Shown here: positions 51,478-59,144 of the stretch, one piece after another
Position numbering within the stretch: the first letter of the stretch is position 1
Layout of the letters: the number at the start of each line of letters is the position of its first letter
Assembly (NCBI GenBank): GCA_000436975.1
Contig: HG000334.1
Span: 1-59,144 of the forward strand
Origin: Clostridium sp. CAG:1000
Lineage (GTDB): Bacteria; Bacillota_I; Bacilli_A; RF39; UBA660
Reading direction: 5' to 3'
DNA: 59,144 nt
The notes under the pieces: model-generated
Seen by the model: only the letters and a program-made list of their open reading frames with translations
Told to the model about the DNA's origin: nothing
Database searches by the model: none
Position numbers and translations under genes: made by a program

Positions 51478-54400
51478 ATGAAAAAGAATTATATAATAGA
51501 TGGCAATGAAGCTTGTGCGATGGGCTCTTATTTGTTTAGCGAGGTTTGTGGTATTTATCCAATAACACCTGCTAGTCCTATGGCAAGTTTAACTGACAAA
51601 TGGAGTAGTGCTGATAAAAAGAATTTATTTGATGATTCTGTTAAAGTAATAGAAATGCAAAGTGAAGCAGGAGCAATTGCAGTTACTCATGGTGCTTTAC
51701 AAGCAGGAAGCCTTGCAACAACATTTACTGCATCTCAAGGTCTTCTTTTGATGATACCATCAATGTATAAAATAGCAGGTGAAATGCTTCCGTGTGTTAT
51801 TCATGTTGCGGCAAGAAGTTTAGCGACACATGCTCTTTCAATATTTGGTGATCATCAAGATATATATGCAACTAGACAAACTGGGTTTTGTATGCTTTCA
51901 TCCTCTTCTGTTGAAGATGCATATTATATGTCAATAATAAGTCATTTATCTGCGATTGATGGGTCTTTACCTTTTTTACATTTTTTTGATGGGTTTAGAA
52001 CAAGCCATGAACTTAACAAAGTTTCACTTGTAAATGAGGAAGAAATTAGAAATTTAATTGATTACAATAAAGTTTATGAATTTAAAAATAGAGCATTAAA
52101 CTTAGGAAAAGAAATTACTCGTGGTACTTCACAAACAGGTGATGTTTATTTTCAAAATACAGAGGTTAGAAATACTTATTATGATAAGATGCCTTCTATA
52201 GTTTTAAAAAATATGGAAAAAATTAATAAAATAGCTGGAACTAACTATAAGCCATTTAATTATTATGGTCATAAATATGCTACCAAAGTTATAATCGCTA
52301 TGGGTAGTGTTTGTGACACAATAAGAAGCGTTGTTGATGAATTAAACAACAAAGGCGATAAAGTCGGAATGATAGAAGTTCATTTGTATAGACCATTTTC
52401 TAAAGAATATTTATTAAAAGAATTGCCTGAATCAACAGAGGCAATTGCGGTACTCGATAGAACTAAAGAACCTGGTAGTCTTAAAGAACCGTTATGTTTA
52501 GATGTAATTGAAGCTATTAAAACAAGAAATATTAGAGTATATGGTGGTAGATATGGATTATCTTCTAAAGATGTACCATTAAAAGATATAAATGCAGTTT
52601 TTGAAAATCTTTCATTAAATGAACCAAAAGATAATTTTACAATTGGTATTAATGATGATGTTACTCATTTAAGTTTAGAGCCAGTAGATATTGAAATTAA
52701 AAAAGATTATAAAGAAATTAAAGTATATGGTTTTGGATCAGATGGTATGGTTGGTGCTTCTAAGAACTTTATGAAAGTTTTAGGGCAAAGAGATAATACT
52801 TACGTCCAAGGATATTTTGAATATGATTCTAAAAAGAGTGGGGGAGTAACAATATCTCATTTAAGAGTTGGCCCATCTAAAATAAAAGCACCATATTTTT
52901 TAACAAATCCTGATTTTGTGGTTGTATCCAAAGATATATATTTGAATAGATACTATTGCCTAAAAGATATTAAAAAAGATGGAATATTGTTAATATCAAG
53001 TGATAAAAATGATAAAGAACTAAATGTGTTGATAAATAATGATAATAAAAAAGAAATATTAAATAAAAATATTAAAGTATATATTGCTAATTTAGATGAA
53101 CTTAATGATAAATATTCACTAAGAGGTAAAATTAATAATATTATGTGTTCTTATATGATTAAAATTGCTGGATATACAAGTGGTGAATTAAATGACTTTA
53201 AAAAGTTAGTTGAAAAAACGTATCTTTCTAAAGGAAATAAGATAGTTCAAAATAATATAGATGCAATTAATGAAGCAAATAGTTATTTAGAAGAAATCGA
53301 TAATAAAATATTTACAATTACAGAGGATAAAAAATGTGATAAAAATATAACTAATGAAATATTAAAATTAAGAGGTAATATGCTTTCTGTATCAGATTTC
53401 GAAAAATATAAAGATGGTACCTTTGAAGGCGGTACTGCCTCTAGTGATAAGAGAAAAATATCACAGTTTGTACCAAAATGGTGTAAAGATAACTGCATTG
53501 AATGTAATCAATGCGCGTTTGTATGTCCACATGCTTGTATAAGACCATTTTCACTTACAGATAATGAATTAATAGAGTCACACATAGATAAAGTTGAAAC
53601 AATAGAAAGTCTTGGCGAAAAAGGTAAAAACTTCTATATGGCAATATCTGAATCTAACTGTACAGGTTGTGGGCTTTGCATGCAAGTGTGTCATGGTAAG
53701 CATGAAGAAAAAGCATTAGAAGAAGGAAAATATAATGAAAGAAAAGATAAGATAGCAGATTATTTATTTGAAAATCATGATAATATTACTCCATTTAACA
53801 AATATACTGTTAAAGGACTAGGATTTCAAAAACCATACTTTGAATTTTCTGGTGCATGTGCAGGTTGTGGTGAGGCAGGATATATTAAAATATTAACTAT
53901 GCTTTATGGAAAGAATATGGTTATAGCTAATGCTACTGGTTGTTCATCTATTTATGGTGCATCTTTACCATTAACTCCATATAAAATACCTTGGATGAAT
54001 TCATTGTTTGAGGATAATGCTGAATTTGGATTTGGAATATATAATTCATACAAGACTACAAGGCAAAGAATAAAAAAAATTATGTATGAAACAAGAGATG
54101 ATGTAGAACCGGAAGTAAAGGCAACATTTAAAGAGTGGATTGATAATATGAATGATGATGATTTAACTCTAGCAATTAAAGAAAAGTTATCAAATTCCGA
54201 TATACCAAATGAATTAAAAAAATTAATTGATTATATTCCAAGTAGATCAGTGTGGATTCTTGGTGGTGATGGTTGGGCATATGATATTGGATATGGTGGC
54301 CTTGACCATGTGCTTCACAGTAATGAAAACATTAATATAATGGTTCTAGATACAGAGGTATATTCAAATACTGGTGGTCAAAAATCAAAATCAACTAGAA

Positions 54401-54879
54401 TTGGTTCTGTTGCAGAATTCTCAGCAAGTGGAAAGCATGAAAATAAAAAGGACTTATTTAAAATAGCTATGTCTATACCAAATGTATATGTTGCAAGTAT
54501 TTCTATGGGAGCAAATCCTATGCAAGCAATTAAAGCAATAAAAGAAGCAAAAGAACATGATGGACCTTCATTGATTATTGCGTACAGTACATGTATAGAA
54601 CAAGGAATATATGGAGGCCTTACTAATTCTATTGATGAGCAAAAATTACTTGTTGATATAGGCTATAATCTTCTTATGAGATATGACCCTACTGAAGATA
54701 AATTAGTAGTAGATTCAAAAGAACCTGACTTTACTAGTTATGACGCCGTATTTAGAAGAGAATTAAGATATAAAAATTTAGAAGTTAAAAATGAAGATGA
54801 ATATGAAAAACTTTATGAAGAAAATGTTAATGCCTCTAAATCAAGATACAACTATTTTAAAGATTTAGAGGGTAAGTAG
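51478..54879 (+). CDS. nifJ: Pyruvate:ferredoxin (flavodoxin) oxidoreductase
   Basis: 1133 residues, single-chain PFOR, slightly shorter than the usual 1170-1190. It begins with DGNEACAMGSYLFSEVCGIY and YPITPASPMA. The ferredoxin-like region has CIECNQCAFVCPHAC (about 672) and CTGCGLCMQVCHGK (about 727), giving two [4Fe-4S] clusters; the Pro after the last Cys of the second is His. The TPP domain has CAGCGE, NATGCSSIYGAS and GDGWAYDIGYGG (about 929). It makes acetyl-CoA and reduced ferredoxin from pyruvate under anaerobic conditions; pduL can then form acetyl phosphate. Confidence 0.97.
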   Translation: MKKNYIIDGNEACAMGSYLFSEVCGIYPITPASPMASLTDKWSSADKKNLFDDSVKVIEMQSEAGAIAVTHGALQAGSLATTFTASQGLLLMIPSMYKIAGEMLPCVIHVAARSLATHALSIFGDHQDIYATRQTGFCMLSSSSVEDAYYMSIISHLSAIDGSLPFLHFFDGFRTSHELNKVSLVNEEEIRNLIDYNKVYEFKNRALNLGKEITRGTSQTGDVYFQNTEVRNTYYDKMPSIVLKNMEKINKIAGTNYKPFNYYGHKYATKVIIAMGSVCDTIRSVVDELNNKGDKVGMIEVHLYRPFSKEYLLKELPESTEAIAVLDRTKEPGSLKEPLCLDVIEAIKTRNIRVYGGRYGLSSKDVPLKDINAVFENLSLNEPKDNFTIGINDDVTHLSLEPVDIEIKKDYKEIKVYGFGSDGMVGASKNFMKVLGQRDNTYVQGYFEYDSKKSGGVTISHLRVGPSKIKAPYFLTNPDFVVVSKDIYLNRYYCLKDIKKDGILLISSDKNDKELNVLINNDNKKEILNKNIKVYIANLDELNDKYSLRGKINNIMCSYMIKIAGYTSGELNDFKKLVEKTYLSKGNKIVQNNIDAINEANSYLEEIDNKIFTITEDKKCDKNITNEILKLRGNMLSVSDFEKYKDGTFEGGTASSDKRKISQFVPKWCKDNCIECNQCAFVCPHACIRPFSLTDNELIESHIDKVETIESLGEKGKNFYMAISESNCTGCGLCMQVCHGKHEEKALEEGKYNERKDKIADYLFENHDNITPFNKYTVKGLGFQKPYFEFSGACAGCGEAGYIKILTMLYGKNMVIANATGCSSIYGASLPLTPYKIPWMNSLFEDNAEFGFGIYNSYKTTRQRIKKIMYETRDDVEPEVKATFKEWIDNMNDDDLTLAIKEKLSNSDIPNELKKLIDYIPSRSVWILGGDGWAYDIGYGGLDHVLHSNENINIMVLDTEVYSNTGGQKSKSTRIGSVAEFSASGKHENKKDLFKIAMSIPNVYVASISMGANPMQAIKAIKEAKEHDGPSLIIAYSTCIEQGIYGGLTNSIDEQKLLVDIGYNLLMRYDPTEDKLVVDSKEPDFTSYDAVFRRELRYKNLEVKNEDEYEKLYEENVNASKSRYNYFKDLEGK

Positions 54880-54951
54880 TTTACATTTTAAGTAAAAGAA
54901 ATTGAATATTTATATTAAAAATATTATACTATTAATATATGGAGGATAACT

Positions 54952-55434
54952 ATGAAGGAAGTAATTGATTTGCTGATAACAAATGATATAGAAGGATTAT
55001 GCACAAAATATGGTTTGAAAGAATTTCAAGCAATTGTTCTTTGCAATGAATATAATAAATTAAAAATGGATGAAAAAAAAGCAATGTCTATGGAAATAGC
55101 ATCATCTAATCAAGATAAACTAATGACTGAGATTGTTAGCAATATTATTTCAGGTACGTATCTTGAATCTGAAATAGAAAACCAAATGATTAGAAAATAT
55201 ATTGCTGAAAAAATAGAAAAGTCAGGTGATAGAATTTCATTCTTAATTGAAGAATGCGGTATGAATGAAGAACAAATAGAAGAATTTTTGGAAAAATATA
55301 ATAAAGTTTGCCAAAACAAAAATGAGCTTACCATGGTGGCTAATAATTTTGATAGTAAAGATGAAGCAAATAAATTATTAAATGAATTAGTTTCTATATA
55401 CAATTCTAATGATAAAAAAAGCGTTTCTATGTAA
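54952..55434 (+). CDS. Helical soluble protein, unknown function
   Basis: 160 residues, almost entirely helical, with repeated acidic/basic stretches (IEKSGDRISFLIEECGMNEEQ, where EEQIEEFLEKY is coiled-coil-like). GGAGG precedes the ATG. 72 bp after nifJ with AT-rich sequence and a possible -10 (TATACT-like) between. No family recognised. Confidence 0.7.
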   Translation: MKEVIDLLITNDIEGLCTKYGLKEFQAIVLCNEYNKLKMDEKKAMSMEIASSNQDKLMTEIVSNIISGTYLESEIENQMIRKYIAEKIEKSGDRISFLIEECGMNEEQIEEFLEKYNKVCQNKNELTMVANNFDSKDEANKLLNELVSIYNSNDKKSVSM

Positions 55435-55461
55435 AAAAACTAGTTTATGCTAGTTTTTTTG
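55435..55461 (+). terminator. Terminator after the helical protein gene
   Basis: AACTAG and CTAGTT pair around TTTATG, followed by seven T residues, directly after the stop codon. Confidence 0.8.
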
Positions 55462-55464
55462 TTG

Positions 55465-55568
55465 TATAAAAATAGGACTGTCCCCCCTGGAAACAGTCCG
55501 GAAAAAAGAATAAAAAGGGGTTGGCTAGTGTGATACTAGCACCAATTCGCCTAATAGTGAATTGGTAA
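55465..55568 (-). ncRNA. Candidate small RNA with a G-rich terminator loop
   Basis: On the minus strand a promoter (TTGACA, 17 bp, TAGTAT) leads into about 105 bases with no open frame: hairpin CCAATTC/GAATTGG, hairpin GCTAGT/ACTAGC, an unpaired C- and T-rich stretch, then a terminator GGACTGT/ACAGTCC followed by TATTTTT. The terminator loop is TTCCAGGGGGG, very G-rich for this genome and exposed. The first two hairpins share the CCAA/TTGG bases and cannot both form fully, so the RNA may switch. No match to an RNA family I know. Confidence 0.6.
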
Positions 55569-55574
55569 GTCTAT

Positions 55575-55603
55575 ATACTAAAGTAAAAGTGGTGTTTTGT
55601 CAA
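55575..55603 (-). promoter_or_regulatory. Promoter of the candidate small RNA
   Basis: TTGACA on the minus strand (55598-55603), 17-bp spacer, TAGTAT (55575-55580). It is the best -35 element in the 248-bp gap. The gap also holds the plus-strand extended -10 (TGATATAAT) of the next gene. Confidence 0.6.
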
Positions 55604-55682
55604 GTTTATTTTTTAAAAAAAATATTTTTTTTAATAATTTTAAATTGTATGATATAATCAATATATAATATTAGGAGTTGAT

Positions 55683-57041
55683 ATGGAATTATTATATTCT
55701 AAAATACAAAATCCTTTAGAAGATGAAAGTGCAATGTATAAAGTATTTTTATCATATAGTAAGTCTACTAATGGTAGACATTTTTATAATGAGTTATTAA
55801 ATATTAAACGTGGAACTGAAATTAATAATGAAAAAGCCTTTGATAAATTTTATGTGTTTATGTATCTAAACTGGAGAAGAAGACTAATGCATCATAGTTC
55901 GGAAAAGTTCGTTGATATTTTCCCTAATAATAATTTTCCGGATTTAATTCATTATTTAAAATATGCACCTATACCACGAACTAAAGAAGAAGTAGATGAT
56001 ATAATGAGAGGTAAATATATGCCTTCTAATGATAATCCTTATGTTGGTAGAAGTATATATACTTTAAAAAGTAATAGATGGGATAGAGAAAATAAAACTG
56101 GTAAATGGTATTCATGTGTAAGTGCAGATGTTTACTCATATAAGTATAAATTTATGAATAAAGAGCATATACTATTTGTAAATATTTCTGAAAATCAAAT
56201 TTATAATTTTGCTAAAGTATTTGTTGAAAAATGCGACGAAAAAAAATTGCCATATGACTTTAAATTTGCTTTAGTAGATCAAAGGAATGATGGATTTCAA
56301 ATATATACAGATTCAGAGCATTTAGTTGATTTTATAAATATAGTAGAAGAAATAAAAGAGAAATATCCAACGCTAATTAATGTAAATAAAGATACTCCTT
56401 TGTTAACCGGAGAAATTAGTAAGGGATTAAGTTATGGTACTTATAATAAAGAGCACGGTGAATTATCATATCAAGACTATTTTCAATTAAGATGTAATAT
56501 AGTAGCCTCATCCATAAATAGCACTATAGTTGATTATATAAGAAGAAATAAAAATAGAAGTTTAGAATATCATGGAATGAAAATGCCATTGTATGAATAT
56601 TTAGCACTTAAAGCAAAAGATAAATATATTGAAAATTTAAAAAGCAAATATATAAAATTAGCAACTACTACTAGTGATGAGGAGGCTTCTATAAGTCTGG
56701 GATATACATTAGAAAAATTATCAAGTGTAACATTCACAGCAAATGTTTATTCTAGAATGATGATGTTACTTGATAGAAACTTAGATATAATTAAAAGATC
56801 AAAAGGTGAATTTAAGGATGATGATATTGAAAGCCCATTATATATATGTGATGTGTTAAAAGCACTTTCCCCATATATATATCAAATAGATAAAAATTAT
56901 AGACAAGAATTTAAAGATCATATGTATTATGAATCATTAAATAATTTAATAAATAGATTTAATTTTTCAATCTCAAGTGATGCCTCCGATATAGAAAATA
57001 TTATGTATAAAACTAATGATGAAATAGGAATGTATAGATAA
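55683..57041 (+). CDS. HopA1-like domain protein, unknown function
   Basis: 452 residues, soluble. The middle part, HILFVNISENQIYNFAKVFV, then KKLPYDFKFALVDQRNDGFQ and the TPLLTGEISKGLSYG segment, resembles in order the C-terminal domain of the HopA1 family (a phospho-substrate-binding fold found in type III effectors and in some RiPP enzymes). That assignment is from pattern memory and is weak. The C-terminal 150 residues are helical. No secretion signal. ATTAGGAG precedes the ATG. Monocistronic between two terminators. Confidence 0.5.
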   Translation: MELLYSKIQNPLEDESAMYKVFLSYSKSTNGRHFYNELLNIKRGTEINNEKAFDKFYVFMYLNWRRRLMHHSSEKFVDIFPNNNFPDLIHYLKYAPIPRTKEEVDDIMRGKYMPSNDNPYVGRSIYTLKSNRWDRENKTGKWYSCVSADVYSYKYKFMNKEHILFVNISENQIYNFAKVFVEKCDEKKLPYDFKFALVDQRNDGFQIYTDSEHLVDFINIVEEIKEKYPTLINVNKDTPLLTGEISKGLSYGTYNKEHGELSYQDYFQLRCNIVASSINSTIVDYIRRNKNRSLEYHGMKMPLYEYLALKAKDKYIENLKSKYIKLATTTSDEEASISLGYTLEKLSSVTFTANVYSRMMMLLDRNLDIIKRSKGEFKDDDIESPLYICDVLKALSPYIYQIDKNYRQEFKDHMYYESLNNLINRFNFSISSDASDIENIMYKTNDEIGMYR

Positions 57042-57067
57042 AAATATCTATAAAAATTCCTTTTTTT
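57027..57067 (+). terminator. Terminator of the HopA1-like gene
   Basis: TATAGATA/TATCTATA inner stem and GGAAT/ATTCC outer stem, followed by TTTTTTTATT. The stop codon lies inside. Confidence 0.8.
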
Positions 57068-57125
57068 ATTTAAAAAAAAATAAAAGTGTGATATAATATC
57101 TAAGAATTTACATCGGAGGTGTACT

Positions 57126-59126
57126 GTGGAAGAATTATCATCTATTAAGGGACTTGGTCCTAAGACATTAGAGTGTTTAAAAAATATAAATATTAATACT
57201 ATTGAGGATTTGATTTCATATTATCCATATAGACATGATTTAATAGTATTAAATGATATTAAAACAGCAGAAGATAAACAAAATGTAATAATAGAATGTA
57301 TAGTTGACTCAGTACCACTAACTAGACGTTTTAGAGCAAATATGACATCATTAATGTTTAGAGCTATGTCTAATAAAAAGATGATAGCAGTAATGATATT
57401 TAATAGAGCTTTCTTAAAAACTCAATTAAAGCCTGGTACAACTATAACAGTTATTGGTAAATATGATGCGTTAAAAAATACAGTAATCGCATCGGATATA
57501 AAATTTGAAAAAATTAAAACTGGATCTATTGAAACTATTTATCATTTAACAAGTGGTTTAACATCAAAAACATTAAAAAAAGCTATTAATGAAGCATTAT
57601 TAAAATACAATGATTATGTTGATTATATTCCATCATATCTTAATGAAAAATATAATTTTATTACTAAGAAAGAAGCGGTTCATTTGATGCATAATCCTGA
57701 ATGTGAAGAAGATGTTAAGAAAGCAATGATGAAGTTAAAATATGAAGAATTATTTTTATTTATGTTCAAAATAAATTATTTAAAAGAAATAAATAAAGAA
57801 AGTAAAACTGGATATATTAGAAATATTGATCCAGAAGATGTTAATGATTTTATTAGAACATTACCATTTGAACTTACAAATGATCAAAATAAAGCTGTAG
57901 AAGATATATATAATGATATGACATCAAGCAAAAGAATGAATAGAATGTTACAAGGAGATGTTGGTTCAGGTAAAACTATTATATCTGTTATAGCTGCATA
58001 TATAAATTATTTGGCAAAATATCAAACTGCTTTAATGGCACCTACAGAGGTACTTGCGTATCAGCATTATGAAACAATTAAAACTGTACTTGAATCTACT
58101 AATATTAGAGTGGCATTACTTGTTGGTAGTATGAAAAAGAAAGAAAAAGATGAAATAGTTGAAAAGTTAGAAAAAGGTAAAATTGATTTTATAATTGGAA
58201 CTCATGCTTTGTTAAGTGAAAACGTTGTATTTAAAAACCTAGGTCTTGTTATAACAGATGAGCAACATAGATTTGGTGTTAATCAAAGAGCTAATTTAAA
58301 AAACAAAGGATTGTTACCAGATACTCTTTATATGTCAGCAACACCAATACCAAGAACATTTGCATTAACTATTTATGGTGATATGGATATATCTAACATT
58401 AAGACAAAACCTAAGGGTAGAAAAGAAATTAAGACAATAATTAAAAGTGAAAAAGATTTAGTAAGCGTATATGAACTTATGAAAGAAGAGATAGATAAAC
58501 ATCATCAAGTTTATGTAGTTTCTCCATTAATAGAAGAAAGTGATGTTATTGATTTAACTACTGTGAATGAAATAAAAAGAAATATTGATTTGTATTTTAA
58601 AAAGGAAGTTAAGTCAGCTATATTACATGGAAAACTTTCAAAAGTAGATAAAGATAAAATAATGGAAGAATTTAAAAGTGGTAAGATTGATGTTCTAATA
58701 TCTACGACTGTAATAGAAGTAGGAATTGATGTTAAAAATGCTACTATGATGATAATATATGATGCAGAAAGGTTCGGACTTGCAACACTTCATCAATTAA
58801 GAGGAAGAGTTGGTAGAAACGAATTTGATTCTACATGCATATTAATAGGAGATGAATCTTGTAAAAGGTTACAAGTATTATGTGAATCAAATGATGGATT
58901 TTATATTACAGAAAAAGATTATGAAATGAGAGGAGAAGGTGACTTATTTGGTGTCAAACAAAGCGGGGATATGTCATTTAAAGTTGCTAATCTTAGAACT
59001 GATATGAAAATTCTATTACAAGCAAAAGATGATTCTAAAGAATTTTTATTAGAAAATAAAGATAATGGTTTTGAAAACTATAAAGAATATGCTAAAATAA
59101 TAAATGAAATGACTAATTTAGATTAA
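57126..59126 (+). CDS. recG: ATP-dependent DNA helicase RecG
   Basis: 666 residues. The N-terminal wedge/OB domain opens with SSIKGLGPKTLECLKN. Walker A is GDVGSGKTI (about 276) and Walker B is ITDEQHRFGV. SATPIPRT, the HGKLSK segment, STTVIEVGID and the QLRGRVGR motif follow in order. It branch-migrates stalled replication forks. GTG start, 5 bases after GGAGGT. TATAAT at about 57091 with a TTTAAA -35. Normal length. Confidence 0.97.
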   Translation: MEELSSIKGLGPKTLECLKNININTIEDLISYYPYRHDLIVLNDIKTAEDKQNVIIECIVDSVPLTRRFRANMTSLMFRAMSNKKMIAVMIFNRAFLKTQLKPGTTITVIGKYDALKNTVIASDIKFEKIKTGSIETIYHLTSGLTSKTLKKAINEALLKYNDYVDYIPSYLNEKYNFITKKEAVHLMHNPECEEDVKKAMMKLKYEELFLFMFKINYLKEINKESKTGYIRNIDPEDVNDFIRTLPFELTNDQNKAVEDIYNDMTSSKRMNRMLQGDVGSGKTIISVIAAYINYLAKYQTALMAPTEVLAYQHYETIKTVLESTNIRVALLVGSMKKKEKDEIVEKLEKGKIDFIIGTHALLSENVVFKNLGLVITDEQHRFGVNQRANLKNKGLLPDTLYMSATPIPRTFALTIYGDMDISNIKTKPKGRKEIKTIIKSEKDLVSVYELMKEEIDKHHQVYVVSPLIEESDVIDLTTVNEIKRNIDLYFKKEVKSAILHGKLSKVDKDKIMEEFKSGKIDVLISTTVIEVGIDVKNATMMIIYDAERFGLATLHQLRGRVGRNEFDSTCILIGDESCKRLQVLCESNDGFYITEKDYEMRGEGDLFGVKQSGDMSFKVANLRTDMKILLQAKDDSKEFLLENKDNGFENYKEYAKIINEMTNLD

Positions 59127-59139
59127 GGAGTGATAAAAA

Positions 59140-59144
59140 ATGGG
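59140..59144 (+). CDS. Start of the next gene (truncated by the window)
   Basis: AAGGAG followed by TGATAAAAA and ATG-GG at the last five bases. It starts 13 bases after recG and is probably cotranscribed. Only the start codon is visible, so no product can be named. Confidence 0.5.

Noticed and set aside
55475..55499. The C-rich loop as a plus-strand small RNA that binds Shine-Dalgarno sites
   Set aside because: On the plus strand the hairpin is followed by A residues, not T, and there is no promoter before it; the minus strand has both a promoter and a T run.
476..59126. TGA read as tryptophan (mycoplasma code)
   Set aside because: Several genes end cleanly at TGA (for example rlmH's upstream neighbour and the YihY gene), and conserved Trp positions use TGG.

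Overview
The window is AT-rich DNA from an anaerobic, Gram-positive-type bacterium, most likely an uncultured gut lineage of Bacilli/Firmicutes near Erysipelotrichia or RF39 (placement is inference). The grounds are the low GC content, AGGAGG-type ribosome binding sites, the gene set (rplI-dnaB, rlmH, NatAB-like ABC exporter, pyruvate:ferredoxin oxidoreductase, PduL) and two sporulation-associated genes (a cse60-like gene and gerQ). TGA is a stop codon and Trp is TGG, so the code is not the mycoplasma code. Genes are tightly packed, and many stop codons lie inside the intrinsic-terminator hairpin.

Region 1 (1-20 kb) is mostly chromosomal housekeeping: tRNA-Gly, an SDR oxidoreductase, ligA, a membrane GGDEF protein with its partner, a YihY/BrkB protein, the Cse60-like protein, rplI-dnaB-M23 peptidase-rlmH-AGCS transporter-ung, then lemA and gerQ on the minus strand. 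It ends with pduL-ABC exporter and two small enzymes.

Region 2 (about 20.07-33.8 kb) is accessory. I read it as a tandem array of integrative elements that share one architecture: a CCCCCTG-containing junction, about 80 bp, a paired direct repeat that looks like integrase arm sites, cargo, a second paired repeat, about 107 bp, and the next CCCCCTG junction. Element A carries a zinc phospholipase C-like protein. Element B (about 10.6 kb) carries an integrase, small DNA-binding proteins, an origin-like noncoding block and a four-gene LlaJI/BsuMI-like restriction-modification system (two C5 methyltransferases, a McrB-like GTPase and a McrC/LlaJI-like nuclease). Remnant C carries a noncoding block with promoters facing inward from both sides, a 57-residue basic protein and a 293-residue protein of unknown function. 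It ends at a decayed integrase and a gene fragment.

Region 3 (33.8-59 kb) holds a NERD-HRDC protein, a peptidase E-GNAT fusion, and an FtsK-like ATPase followed by an HExxH protein and a small protein. Next, under a perfect consensus promoter, come four consecutive RpoD-like sigma factors, all with the same unrecognised N-terminal domain. After these come a hybrid histidine kinase, mntP, an NCS2 purine permease under a guanine riboswitch, an MBL hydrolase, nifJ, a candidate small RNA, a HopA1-like protein and recG. The sigma-factor array and the tandem element array are the most unusual things here.
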